Assembly (NCBI GenBank): GCA_951799445.1
Contig: OX637293.1
Span: 16,492,001 to 16,556,000 of the forward strand
From: Pseudisothecium myosuroides
Lineage: Eukaryota; Streptophyta; Bryopsida; Hypnales; Lembophyllaceae
Direction of reading: 5' to 3'
DNA: 64,000 nt
In this document: piece after piece, positions 21,715-33,969 of the stretch
Numbering within the stretch: position 1 is the stretch's first letter
How the letters are laid out: the number at the start of each line of letters is the position of its first letter
Notes under the pieces: generated by a model
The model's input: only the letters and a program-made list of their open reading frames with translations
Database searches by the model: none
What the model was told of the DNA's origin: nothing
Translations under genes and position numbers: made by a program

Positions 21715-24700
21715 ATGGGTGCATGCAATGTGAAGCGCCGATTTCTGTTTGGGGGTCTCTTTGTCCTTCTGCTATTCCTCAAAACTGGCAGTTTTGTTAA
21801 AGGGGAAAATTACACAGTCCTTTATTTTCCTGCTGAACGTACGTCTCCAGAACTTGAAAATTGGAGTTGATTCTTTTGAAGTTGGTTTGGTCTTGGGATG
21901 GGATGGCCATGCCAGTGATACTTACTGCCGAGTTTTTGGCTGTTTCCAGTACTGACTAGCATCAATCTTTCTTCTGCATCATTCCCAAAGTTCGATTCAG
22001 CAAGTTGGTTGTTCATCTATGGGCTTTCACTGCTGAAATTTCTTTTTCTCTGAAATTTGTAGGGGATGCGCTTCAAGCACTCTGGGAAGCATGGCAGAAT
22101 ACCTCGGATAAGGGAAGTAACCTGGCAGGCTGGAATTCTCCGGAAAATGGCAAATATTGCGACTATATGGTTCCAAATTGGAATTCGCCCAGTTGGCAAG
22201 GAGTGGAGTGCATGTCATCCTGTAACAACCCTGATGATAATTGCACAGTGATGGGAGTTTTTATAACTGACTTGTAAGCATTCTAACTACTATTCTTTCT
22301 CAAAAATCGATGTAGTTGGGTTTGTATGCATCCTCTTAACCCCAGAATGACCCTGGAATTTCCTGAGCTTCTAGAAATTTGCTCTAAATTGAACAAAAAG
22401 CCAACATTTTGATAAGTTGTATCAATTCTTTTTGAATTGTAACTGTATGAAATCAAATTAGACATGTTAGAGATCACATTAAAAAAAGAAAACACAGCAA
22501 TATCTCTTACGGATTGAAAGATTATAATGTTTGATTGTGAGGGTGTTAAAACTGTGAAAGTGATTTGAAGCCTTTCTATCCTCTTTTCACGTGTCAAATC
22601 TAAAATGTTGTTCACCAAAAAAATATGAGGTTAACCCCTAAAGGACCGGCATGCGTTTTTTGGCCGTATAGAAATTTTGGGCAGGTCCGTGTGACTAGAG
22701 ATTTTCATATTTTGAGCTGAAATTTTAATAGAAGGTGGGCGTGAGGAATATCTTTCATATGCACTAAATTTCAGGACATTTGGAAATAGGAGTCAAAAGT
22801 TATGGCCTAATATGTTACTTTTTTTTGTAACTGGGCAGTCCGGGCAGCAAGAAAAATTTGGTAAAAATTTGATTTTTTTTTTTAATATTTTTTTTCTTGT
22901 AGATTATATTTTTGTCTATCTGGAAAGCTTTGATTCATTTCATTTGGATTTGTTATGAAAAAGTTATGGACATTCTTGTTTTTTGGGCAGTTAGAGCATC
23001 TTTTTGAAAAAAATAACTTGTAGGATTCATTTCTAAATGCTATTTTTGCAATTTTAGAAAAAAAAAAATCTCATGGTTTAGTTTACTTGATAGAACAATC
23101 TCACCATTGGGATTAGTGTATTTTAATTCCATCTAAAATATATTAAAGTTTTAGATTTTCCTTCTATCTCGTACCTACTTCTACTTAACAAATTTTTTAG
23201 GAATGATAATTAAGTTTTTTTGAATATTTTTTTTTTCCCTAGTCTCTCAACTCAATTCTCCACCGTAAAGATTTGAAGCACAAAACTCTGTAGTGCAAAA
23301 ATTTTAAGTGAAAAATGTTTAAAGTCAAAAAATCTAGTCCCGCAATGTGCTGAAATACTTGTTTTTTCCACTTTAAACACAGATATCTTGCAATCTGAAC
23401 GGTCAAAAATTCTGAAATTTTTTCCACACATTCTCGTACTAGTTAGGTGTAAGATCCTATGGTTAGATGTGAAAGAAAAAACATTTTTCATTTTTTTTTA
23501 CTCCTTGCTATAGAAATGGCAGTTTTGATGGTTTTCTGGCAGAAAAAAAGCCTTGGGCCTTTAGGGGTTAAAGGACCTAACGTGTATAACCCCAATCAAG
23601 TTATGACTTCTCAAAATCTACTCTACAATTTTTTTAAATGAATTTCTAATGTGATTTTTTCTCAAAGATCTAGTGTATTTGAGGCTCATTCCCAAGAGCC
23701 CTCAACACCACAAAAGTCAAGATTGCAATGGACCCCCGTGCACAAAATCTTGAATAGAAAAAGCATAATCAATCATTTTCAAAATCAGATTTTTGAAGCT
23801 AAAACTAAACTTCATAAAGAATTTTTCAAAAATATAAACTACTTAAAATAGTAATTTTATAAGGTTTTATTTAACTTGGAAAATTGGTTGAGGACACATT
23901 CTGTCCTCAGGGTCATTCTGGGGTTAAGACAACAGTAAACGTCAATTTCTTTAAATTGGCGGAATTCCTTTACTTTTGCACCTTTCAGAACACCTGTTTG
24001 AAAACATAAATCCATACCTCTCATGATGTACACGTATGTCCCAACTTATTGCGCCGGAATTGCGCCACTTTAACAAAATTGACGTTGGTACCAGTAATGA
24101 AGTAGAGAATCCTCATGACATTGAACATCCTGAACTTAGTGGCCCGGTGCTGTTTGATCTTTTCTAGAATGGAACTTTGCTGCAAATTCTTCAGTCTACT
24201 GTATTCTCGAAGGACACTCCAAATAGTTGTCAAGGTACTCCTAATGGCTAACAGAGATATTGTGTTCATAATGGAATGTCAATGGACAGGGTTTTATCTA
24301 ATGCATCCATTGTGGGGATTTTGCCACCGGAGATTGGAAACTTCTCTGGTCTCTTAAACTTGTAAGTTCACTTATCTACCACATAATTTAGGATTTCCTT
24401 CCAAGTTCAGCCAAATCAATTTCACGTTTTGGGTAACTTGACATGTCAAGCTAAACACTTGGGGGGGAGGGGGAGGGACGTACTTACCCTCAATTTTCAC
24501 CCTCACCTGGGGCAGGATTGTGTGAAAGGGCCCAGGTCTCAGAAACATCTTTGGTTCTGGCAACAACCAAAATCATAGTCTCAAGTGAAAATGATGAGAT
24601 ATTTCTAAGATGAAAATGACTTGCAAGTTTGACCATTGGTCAAATTCGTTGCATAGGCGCCATAATTGAAAGCGCCAAAATTGTGTCATTCAGCTGCAGA

Positions 24701-27700
24701 AAGCTCTCAAAATTGTCAATTTCGTTAAATTCGTTGCGGTCCTGGAAGCCAAAAATTGTGATCTTCATCTACAGAACTCCAAAAATAAGGACGGTATAGA
24801 TTTGCTTTTCAGGTAGCACTCCCTAAAAAGTGCCAAAGTCGTGAAATTCCGCTTATTTAACGAAATTGAGGTTTAACCCCTAAAGGACTTGATCCATTGT
24901 GAAACGGTCAACCATCATGTCTGAGCTAAATTTTGCCTTTTAAATCGTGTTCAAACAACAATTTTATATTTTCATTACTTGAAACTATGAGCGCCGTATC
25001 ATTGAGAAAATTTTCAATTTGTTTCATGAAAAATTGTAATTGTTATCATTTTTTTTGCAAAAATTGAACATAAATAAGTTAAAATAGCAAAAGAAATCCA
25101 AACTATTACTTGAAATTTTCTCAAGAGGTATAGGTAGCATTGGAGATTAGCGTGAAATTTTTTCAATTGGTTATTTTTTCTTTTAACACCCAAAACAGCC
25201 ACAACAAAGACCTTGAAGTCAAATTCAACTATCAAACCAAGTTTACCCTTTTATTTAATTGATGTATAAAACTTTCATATATTTTTTATTGGTAGACACA
25301 TTCATTTTCTACAAATGATGTTTTTTTCAATAAATTTGATGGAAAAATCAAATTATTGTGATTTTTTTAATTTAAAGGTAGAAATAAAATTATACCAATT
25401 AGAATAAATATTAAAATAATCTGTAATTATTATCATAAATGAAAGATAGAATGAAAAACATAATTTTGTAGTCTAAAGGTAAAATACATTTTAAGAATAG
25501 AAAATATGAATGAAAAATTTACCAATCTATGTTATTTGGATTTTAACACTTAGAGCTTTCAATAGCAATAATTCTTCCAATTTGTGACATTTTTCAAAAT
25601 TTTCAAATGGAGTAGAACCAAAACTTGTCAAGCTTCATTTTCTAAGTTTAAAAGACATACCAAAAATGAATGTTTTGAAAGTTACAATCAGGGTTGACCA
25701 AGGCGCATCCACTTTTTGGATGCACGGTCCTTAAAGGGTTAAAACAATGACTGCTATGGAATTACGTTTCAAGACGCCACTCTTGAAAGAGGCGTTGTCG
25801 TGAATATGCGCCAATACAACGAAATTGACGTCACCAAACATACGATACCTTCTCAGACCTTTTCGTCTTATTAGGGGTTAATTTCTCCTATGTAAACTAT
25901 TTTCCAATTGCTGATCAGTGCACTTATGTCAACGAATATGTGCAGGGAGTTGACAGGAAATCCAAACCTCACTGGTCCTCTCCCTGGAGAAATCGGAAAT
26001 ACTTGGATAAATGTTTTGTAAGTATTACTATATTCTTTACTACATTCTCCTTAGATTACTGTCAACATCAATATGTGTAAGAGAATGTGCAAGTATCTTT
26101 GAGACTTCCGCATCTAGCTCACTTTGCAATATTGATCATTCTTATGTAATTGTCGAATGAAGGCTAGCACTGAGGGATTAAATCCCCGGACATTAATTCC
26201 CCTCAGTATACCATTAGATGTACTGATGAATCAAATTGTGCCTGAATTTGACTTAGGGATGTCCACGACAATGCTTTCAACGACACGATTCCAAGTCTGC
26301 CGGAGTTCTCGTATCTTCTGAAATTGTGAGTGATAAGTCTCATCCTTGAAGAGCCTAAACAATGTAAGCTGAAGTTCTTGTCGCAAGATCGAACTATATT
26401 ATCCAACAAAATTTGATCCAGGCTCCGCAGAGAGAGTCAGTCGCTGAGCAAACATAACACTGTGAAAGAAGTAAAAACCTTACTAGGTGAATTTGTCAAA
26501 TTGAACTTGTAATGCGAAACACATAATTATGCATTCCACTAACACTCAATGTATTCTGCAGAGATTTGAGTGGCAATGAGTTCACAGGACCCTATCCATT
26601 TGAACAGTTCCACACCATGAGTTACCTCCAAGAACTCAGTATTGGTGGTAATCGTTTGTATGGACCAATCCAAGCGGATGCATTTACAAATAAAACGGAA
26701 CTAAGATTTCTGTAAGGCCCTTAGTTTGATCTCTAGGTTTCTTCTTGTTTTGAAGTATTCTTGCATCATACTCCGTATGAGCTTTGTCAGTCTGCGTTTC
26801 ATTCAATGTTGGTGACAAATCGGCTTGTTTCTACTAATCAGGGACATATCTGACAACGTTTTCACTGGCACTTTGCCAAACCTCTCTTCCATGCACCGTC
26901 TGACGCATTTGTAAGCTCCACCCCATCTGGTTCGCTGACTTTCGGTATCCAGATTAAAGAACAGTCATGCAAATATCTGCTGTCGGTGACCGTGATAAAA
27001 TCAAACTTTGTACTAAAGTTTGTTAATGGATATGCAGGGCTGTCTCTGGGAATCAGTTTGAGGGGCCGTTGCCAGATCTCACAGGGTTTTCCACACTATA
27101 TTATGTGTACGTCTCACTCTCTGCACACTAAGATGGTGGATCCTACACTCAGTCTTCCTAGACTATATTCTTCAGAAAATGAGTGGTTTGGAACTTAGTA
27201 TGTCTCAATAAAATTAATTTTCAAACGCAACATATGTACATGATCTGCATGTGTGGATATGGTACAGGGATTTGGGCAGGAACAGATTCACCGGGACCGC
27301 AAACTTGGTGGATATATTTGATCTGAATGCAAGTACTGCACTGGCTTTTGTGGACTTGTCTCACAATCAACTCACTGGTCCTCTCCCATCCTGGAATGCC
27401 TCAAGCCTTGGCTCTGTGGAGGAACTGTAAGCTGCACACCCTGTTCCACTTATCCCAGTTACAATAGGCTTTCACTGGACCGTAGCATCAATTCTTGCAA
27501 CAGCTGAGATACAGATTAATCTGCACCAGTTCTGTTTATTTCTATTCTCACATGTGACATTAGATATTAGCTGAGTCTAGCTGTCAAGTGAGGACAGGAA
27601 ATGAGTTGGCAGTTTAATCTTTTCTTGCAAGCCTGACCTCAAAGGTAATTGCCAGGTACCTAGACTACAACAATCTTACAGGAACCCTTGACATTTTGAA

Positions 27701-30273
27701 CATGTTTCAACATGGATTACTTCAAGATAAATACTCAACTGTCGACTCATCTGAGAAGTTGGGGATTATGAGTTTGAGTAACAATAGCATCCAGTATGTA
27801 ATTTCGAACAATGACATCATTGCTAACACCACTACTGTCTTCATGTAAGTACAAATATGCGGCCATTTGTTTGTCACAATGAAATATCTGAATCCAGTGG
27901 AATACCTTTCACCAGCAAGATGCTATCATGTTCGTTTTGGCAGCTCATTTGTTTGATAATGGTCACTATTTCACTGATATTCTGCAGACTACAGGGGAAT
28001 CCATATTGTGATAACTTTGATTCCAACGATGATACCCACAGATGCTACTGTTCACAAGTCTGCTTTGTAACATCACGTAAGTACCATGACTGGAGTATAA
28101 AGCAGATTGACGCTCGATCACATGAGAGTCTTTGTTCAATTCGGACATGCAAGGGCAATACGTTATTTGTTTTCTGATTGATCACCAGCAGAAAATTTAT
28201 TGCCTTCTTTCGTTTGCAGCAAAATCGGACAACCGGAAGATTATCATCATTTCAGCCACTACCAGTGTTGCTGCGGTGGTGTTGATACTGCTAGTTGTTG
28301 TGGTGGCTATTCTTATCAAAAACCGAAGATACAAACGGTATCTGCAACTTCAATTCGAACAAAGTGAGTGCCTCTGAAATTATTTGTATCCTTGGGCATG
28401 CATACAGTTGCACTTCTTCATAGTCTCCAGATTCAATCGATCTCTTTGGTGTCATTCATTCCCTTTACCGCGATTCAGAATTTGAGGAGTTCGACGTGAA
28501 GCCCACTATTTTCTCCTACAATGAGCTGCGGGGTGCCACACGAGACTTTCATCCAGACATGAAGTTGGGGGAGGGCGCCTATGGAGCAGTATACAAGGTG
28601 CCAAAACCACCAGTACATTATTTATTCAAATGTCTACCGTCCACATGTGCAGAAAGCACCATTTCTAACTGATGTAGTCATCTACGACTCGCACCATGAT
28701 TTTGAGTACTGACTTTGGAATCAAATTTAATCTGCAGGGTGTGCTGCCAAGTGGAAATGTGGTGGCCGTGAAGCAGCTGTTCGTCAAAACAGCCCAAGGC
28801 CACGACGAATTCTTGAATGAGGTGGTCCTGATCACAGGCATGAAGCACAGAAATCTGGTGAATCTCAAAGGATGTTGTCTTCGTGAATCTCAGAAGCTGT
28901 TGGTGTTCGAGTACGTGGATAATTTCGATGTTGATCAAATTCTACTCGGTATGTTTGTTCAACACAGCTCTGGTCATTGACGCCTAGCTCGCGTGGCTTC
29001 GTCTTCTGCTCCCATCACTTAACCGTATATCTCCTTAATCACAGCAAGTACAAGAGTGAGGTTTCACATGTAAAACTATCAATTTGTTCTGATTTCCCCT
29101 GTTCTCAATAGGATCCAAAAAGGAGGAGATGAGCGGTCAGTTAGCGAGCTGGCCTGTGCGGCTCAAGATCTGCTTGGGCATTGCCCGTGGTTTGCATTAT
29201 CTGCATGCATTGGCCCATCCTCGAGTCATCCACCGGGATGTCAAGGCTGGCAACATCTTATTAGACTCGAATCTGGAGCCCAAGATTGCAGATTTCGGCT
29301 TGGCTCTATTATTCCCCGATGAGCAAAGTCACATTATGACTGTGCATATTGCTGGAACCAAGTAAGTCCAATCTTTTCCCACCCCTCCAATAAAGGTACT
29401 GGCAGTGGCTTCCTCTGTCATCGATCAATTGAATGAGTTCTAATCCACTTCGGATGCTTGTATCACTAACATGGTCATTGCGCATGTGAACAATGACGTT
29501 TGCAGAGGGTACTTGGCACCAGAGTATGCTTCCCTTGGGCAACTGAGCGACAAAGTAGACGTGTACAGCTTTGGTGTATTATGTTTGGAGATTATAAGTG
29601 GGCGCCGCAACATTGATGACACTGCGCCACTGGAGCAAGTTTATCTTTCCCAATGGGTACATCAATCTTCCTCATACCACCCTCACCCATTGCAGTGTGA
29701 AAGTAGAGCCTAGTTATGAGAAATAACATCCCTCGCTACTCCCGTGGCTCTGTACGTTATTTCTCATGACGAGGCTCTACTTTCAAATTACCTAGTCCAT
29801 AACATCACTACTAATACTGCAAGGAATATAGAAGACTTTGATATTTTTTTAATTAAGAAGGTGCACACGTGGTTTCATATATGACACAGGCATGGCAATT
29901 GCACAAGAATGACAGGCTACTGGACTTGGTGGATCCGACTCTCCACTTGAGTGAAGAAGAGGTGCGAGACGTGCTACGAGTGATCAATGTATGTCTGTTG
30001 TGCATTTCCAATGCAGCAGAAAGGCGACCCAGCATGGCCCGCATTGTGTCCATATTGCAAGGGGATACAGAGTCCGAAGTGCATGTGCTTGGGGAAGGAA
30101 GGGTGAGCAGCACTTGGTCGCAAAGGTCAAAAAGTGGACTGGGGAGTGTCATGGAGGAAGGAGGGAGTAGCAGGTCCTCCTTGAATGGGTCTCATGGAAA
30201 ATATCATGGCTACAAACAGAGTAATGGAAGTGGCACTTTTGCTGTGGAGATATGTGAAATAAGAGCTCGATAA
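21715..30273 (+). CDS. LRR receptor-like serine/threonine kinase, copy B (intact, 843 aa, 17 exons)
   Basis: Exons: 21715-21838, 22063-22273, 24290-24361, 25946-26017, 26257-26325, 26562-26711, 26842-26910, 27038-27106, 27268-27426, 27656-27844, 27988-28076, 28220-28363, 28479-28597, 28738-28948, 29112-29361, 29506-29656, 29890-30273. These sum to 2532 nt, a clean frame. Residues 1-32 are a signal peptide; 42-111 a cap with WQGVEC and paired Cys; about 112-394 LRRs (for example [32 protein letters not shown]), mostly one per phase-2 exon; 395-424 a Cys-rich stretch (NPYCDN...CYCSQVC); 432-455 the membrane helix; about 490 onward the kinase. Visible kinase residues: Gly loop [14 protein letters not shown] Lys 524, alpha-C Glu 540, HRD 623-625 with Asn 630, DFG 643-645, APE 670-672. 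It is an RD kinase with all key residues, so likely active at the plasma membrane. No malectin domain is seen; the architecture and LRR style point to the LRR-VIII class. Ligand and pathway are unknown. Confidence 0.9.
22340..23923. mobile_element. TTAA-flanked (piggyBac-like) element in copy B intron 2, host of a nested element
   Basis: Orthologue of 4238-5824: ends CCCCAGAATGACC and complement, TTAA at 22336-22339 and 23924-23927. After removing the nested element (22635-23567 plus TTAA) it is 647 bp, identical in length to the copy A host. Confidence 0.8.
22635..23567. mobile_element. TTAA-flanked (piggyBac-like) element nested in copy B
   Basis: A 933-bp element with ends CCCCTAAAGGACCGG and GGGCCTTTAGGGG, TTAA at 22631-22634 and 23568-23571. 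Copy A shows the empty site at about 5468 (TATGAGGTTAAAGGACC). It is a relative of 4448-5383 but inserted in the opposite orientation and at a different TTAA of the same host element. Confidence 0.9.
23939..24085. mobile_element. 147-bp foldback MITE, copy B intron 2
   Basis: Same element and place as 5840-5986 (ACGTCAATTTC... with inverted end). Confidence 0.75.
24877..25738. mobile_element. TTAA-flanked (piggyBac-like) element in copy B intron 3
   Basis: An 862-bp element, TTAA at 24873-24876 and 25739-25742, ends CCCCTAAAGGAC and GTCCTTAAAGGG. It is the uninterrupted version of 6780-10297. Its interior near 25610 is the empty site that defines the CACTA insertion in copy A. Confidence 0.85.
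29699..29784. repeat. 86-bp hairpin in the last intron of copy B
   Basis: Copy of 14256-14341, unchanged in layout. Confidence 0.75.
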
Positions 30274-31329
30274 CCATGCATGGCCTCTTCTAGTCAGAGG
30301 TTGTGTTAGGATCAGTAGCAACTTTGCAGTAGTTGTGATTGGCCATGGGACTGGGCATGCCTACACAACTTCAATGCATACTCTATGCACTTGTAGAGAC
30401 CATAGCCCCAACTGCGACTCTCACTCTCCTAAGCTATAAGGAAACTTCCTTTCATCTTTAGGAGTTGATCAGGTGGAGATTGTAATCTAGATTTTGATGC
30501 TAGCGAACTAGCGAATTTAATATTTGAGGAGAAGAACTCCAATGTGGAATTAAAGAGTCTCACTAAATCTTTCTGAACCTCTTGCCTATGATAAGAAGAC
30601 AATGGTCAAGGAATGTATTTCTGTCTAGCAGTATAGGAGTCTAGATTGTACTTTGAGGTCCTTTTTATTCTGAATCCAATATCTTGAGAAAAATGTTGAT
30701 TTTTGGGTGAAAGCAAGATATCCTGTGAACTTTTCACACCTCCCATGACTGAATCGAAGGTAACTTTCAAGTTTCTTCATGTTGAAAAAGCAAGTTTTAA
30801 TTGGGTAGACAAATGAAGGTACCTGGCACGACTTCCATTTAGGAAATGAATTGTCCATCCCAGTTGGAACCTTCAAGGAGGAGCCGCAAGTTTTTTTGCT
30901 CGGCTTGGGGTTATGTGAGATAATTCAAATTTGAAGTTCGATTGTGGCAAATTGAAGGACATCCTTTAAAATTTGATGAGGCATGACTTTGTGATAATGA
31001 TATGTGCTAATGTGATATTTTCTATCCAATATGTGGATGAATGTTGAAATTTCGAGCACCACTACAACATTTTATATCGCCACTTTGGCACTTCATACAA
31101 AATAGAAAAGAAGCCCTGATGACAACTTTGTCTTATTTGTGAAGTCTGTGCACTGTCGGAATTCCTCACTATTGCTGTTGGGTGCTTTCCCAGCCTAATG
31201 AGAACCCCAAGGTAGACCTGATATATGATTTTTGACATGTTCCATCCAGTTATCATCCTCTGCCGTGCACAAGCTTAATTCGTGGGAAGGTGCCAAATTC
31301 AAACGGTTGTAGGCAATAAAATCTGTTTT
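30274..31329. other. Copy B 3' flank
   Basis: Collinear with 14828-15819; likely includes the receptor 3' UTR. It has an extra segment of about 100 bp (about 31156-31250) that unit 1 lacks, next to TGTGCAC. No gene seen. Confidence 0.4.
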
Positions 31330-31706
31330 GTTTGCTTCAGCATGAACCCTTCCCCGTTTCGTAGAGTTTCATTATGCACAGCAGCAGCCGACCATAGAAA
31401 CTCAACATCAGATTGCGCACTCGATGGAAAATCTCATAGATTGGATTGTGCAAATTGAAATGTGCAAATTGAAATCACTCCTCAGATTCTTCACTGGAAG
31501 GCAGGAGTTTTATGAGAGTACTTCCGATTGTATGTGTTTGTTTAAGGAGGCGCTGTACTGTAGAGATATTTCACGGGAGGCGCTCGCGGCGTTATCGAGG
31601 GAGCTGCTGTCGATTTTTGGTGGGGAAGGCGCATTGTAGAACTGCGATTCAGCAGCGGAAGACTGATTTTCTCTCTCGCACAAGAAGAGTCACTTCTATC
31701 CTTCAG
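31330..31706 (+). pseudogene. Unrecognised exon-like fragment downstream of copy B
   Basis: Counterpart of 15820-16154, ending at the same splice donor (CTTCAG/GTAACT). A frame from 31424 starts MENLIDWIVQIEM, contains EALAALSRELLSI and stops at 31639. A neighbouring frame continues with an AIQQRKTDFLSRTRR-like stretch to the donor, so a single indel near 31615-31625 splits the reading frame. Family not recognised. Confidence 0.4.
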
Positions 31707-32246
31707 GTAACTTTGGAAACATGCTAGTTTGGTTGAAATTTGGGTTGAGCCACGTACCTCAGTTACCCTGAAATAAAGTAGGACCTCCTTCAAGTAATCA
31801 TCGAAGTTGTGAAATGAGATTCTTGTTCTCAGGTCGTTGATAAATTCTCTAGTTACGGCCATCATAGAATATCAGCTCAGGATGTCTGTCCTTATTTTTG
31901 GGACTAGATGCCGGCCAATATTGTCACTCTGTCAACTGTATTGAGTGAATTTTCTAGTCACATTCTTTTTCTCTGCTATTCAAAGTGACATTGGAGATGT
32001 GATACTGCAAACGAATATGAGGATGGTTCAAAATGAAGTTCATGAATTTCATTCTCAGGGTTCATAAATTTATTTTCTCAAGAATTTTTGATAATAACCT
32101 AAAATTTGTTGATAAATCTGCATTCGTATTCCTTGGTGTGTGTAGCCTTATGTGTCTGAAGCATATCGGTGATCCAAGTTCTCTGGTTACAGTTATCAGA
32201 GAAAATCAGCTCACGATGTTTGCGTATATTGTATGCTTTGAAGCCA

Positions 32247-32996
32247 TCAGCAGGAGTGAAGGTGCTAGTGGAGTACATCATTCAACAAATCACTGAAAGT
32301 GATTTTGATGTAAGCTATTCTAACCCTCCATTGGCAAATTTCCTCAAATGATTCTTTTGCTAAGCTTTTGCATATACGATATTCAGCCCTGTCAGTAACC
32401 GCATCCGACAATGTGTGCGCAGCATGAAAATGCATTGAAAATCACAACTGACCCATCTCTTGGTAAGATATTTCTTCCATGCTTCCAAGTCTTACCTTAT
32501 CAATTATTTTCCCATGGCTGGAGTGAAGATTACGAAGACGTGAAATGCTTGTGTGATGTAAGGTAGTCTGCTCTTAAAGCGACCATTCAAGAGCTGATTG
32601 CCTTTACCAGGGAAGCTAAACTCCTTGAAACAATTTTCAGGAAATTATTGTAGGAAGAAAAACGGAATTGGCGTCTAACCCAAATCGTTTCATGTTTTTT
32701 GGACCTTCAAGGAATTAGTTACAAATTTTTGAAGTTGAAATGCAGTGGTCACTAAAAGTGACCACCTCTTGAAATGTACACTACCGATACATTGAAGAAA
32801 GCAAAATGTACCTCTATGTCATGATCGCTTTTAGAGCAAGGGCGCTTTTAGAGTAGACTACTTTAGAGCAAGGATCTCAGATGCAATGGCGTGCACTGGA
32901 GCCCTTCATTTCATAGTCTCAAATGTTGCCAAGTTTGATGTAGACGATTCTACTCTTATCCGTGAATTGCAACAACTTGGATTACCCATGCCAAAG
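32247..32996 (+). pseudogene. COMMD4-like gene fragment, unit 2, split by a MITE
   Basis: Pieces 32247-32309 (VKVLVEYIIQQITESDFD, then GTAAGC) and about 32881-32996 (ACTGALHFIVSNVAKFDVDD, ELQQLGLP, then GTTAGT) match 16679-17104. Between them is a 299-bp foldback insertion not present in unit 1. As in unit 1 the COMM domain is missing. The substitutions are mostly conservative, so the relic has not decayed far. Confidence 0.5.
32563..32861. mobile_element. 299-bp MITE inside the unit 2 COMMD4-like fragment
   Basis: The left end GTAGTCTGCTCTTAAAGCG and the complement of the right end, GTAGTCTACTCTAAAAGCG, pair. Unit 1 has uninterrupted sequence here (about 16970), although the bases flanking the insertion also differ, so the target duplication is not clear. 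Non-coding. Confidence 0.65.
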
Positions 32997-33048
32997 GTTA
33001 GTAATTTTAAAGGATATTTTCATAAGACGATCCATTTTACCACTTTTT

Positions 33049-33899
33049 GGTGATTGCAAGAAACAACTGTCCTATTTTGTATCACACCCTATGTCTTTTT
33101 TTGTTTTTTGGCCATAACTTTTGTATTCTAGCTTCAATTGACTCAAATGAGGTACTTGTGACTATCATATACACTGCAAGAGAAAGGGGTGTTTTAAGTA
33201 ATGTCCTAGACATCACATCTTTTAAGTAATGTCTTTTAAGTAAGTTTTTAAATAAAATTTTACTAAAAAGATTGTCTTTTTAGTAAAATTTTACTTAAAA
33301 ACTTACTTAAAAGATGTTACTTAAAAGACGTGATGTCTAGGATACTACTTAAAACACCCCTTTCTCTTGTAGTGACACCTTGCCTAATTTTTTTTGTAAT
33401 TTTCAAAAATGTTTTATTGTCCAAAAATAGCCCCCAATGTTATGTCACCAATGTCAATTTGGGGGGGTTTAGTACTATTTAGTACCCAAAATAATGAATT
33501 TGGAGCTAAAATTTGGAGATGGTCTTCTAGTGTACTTGTAGCAACTGTTCAAAGGAATTCTAAAAAGACTTAATTCATGGTGTAGAAGTCCACAAAGTGA
33601 GCTTCATTCAGCTTGCATTTTGAAACATATAAAATAAATTTTTGGTAGTTCTTTTGGTGAATGGTCATCTTTATAAAGTTGTTACAAATGACCAATTTTT
33701 TTTTTATTTAAATTTTTTTCCTATTTTTAACTAATTTAAATATCATAGTATCCATTTTCTTGAATTGTGGCACTTTTCTAGTTCTCCTACTTAGAAAATT
33801 TTCCTAGGCTTTTCTTTTTGTGGTTACCTTCATTTCAAAGGTATACACATTATTTGTTACAAAACGCAATAAATAGTACAAGTGTTTTTTGCAATTGCC
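33049..33899. mobile_element. Terminal-inverted-repeat element, unit 2 copy
   Basis: Counterpart of 17147-17862 with ends GGTGATTGCAAGAAACAA and TTTTGCAATTGCC. It is longer because it contains the nested 203-bp foldback element at 33172-33374, and it has lost some AT-rich interior sequence. Confidence 0.6.
33172..33374. mobile_element. 203-bp CACTA-ended foldback MITE
   Basis: Begins CACTGCAAGAGAAAGGGG and ends CCCCTTTCTCTTGTAGTG; almost the whole element folds on itself. Flanks ATA (33169-33171) and ACA (33375-33377) compare with the single ACA of unit 1 (near 17270, TTATACACCTTG), giving a 3-bp duplication with one change. Close relative of 47071-47272. Confidence 0.88.
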
Positions 33900-33969
33900 G
33901 TTTTCATATTTTATGCATAGCTGTTTTGAAGATTATATAATATCACCTGCTAGATTGTTTTCAAAAATA

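Noticed and set aside
3616..30273. Malectin domain in the receptor ectodomain
   Set aside because: No malectin-like stretch is seen between the LRRs and the membrane helix; only about 30 residues with paired Cys are there.
33172..33374. Short repeated words suggesting a CRISPR-like array
   Set aside because: The words pair within one hairpin element with transposon ends; there are no spacers and the genome is a plant's.
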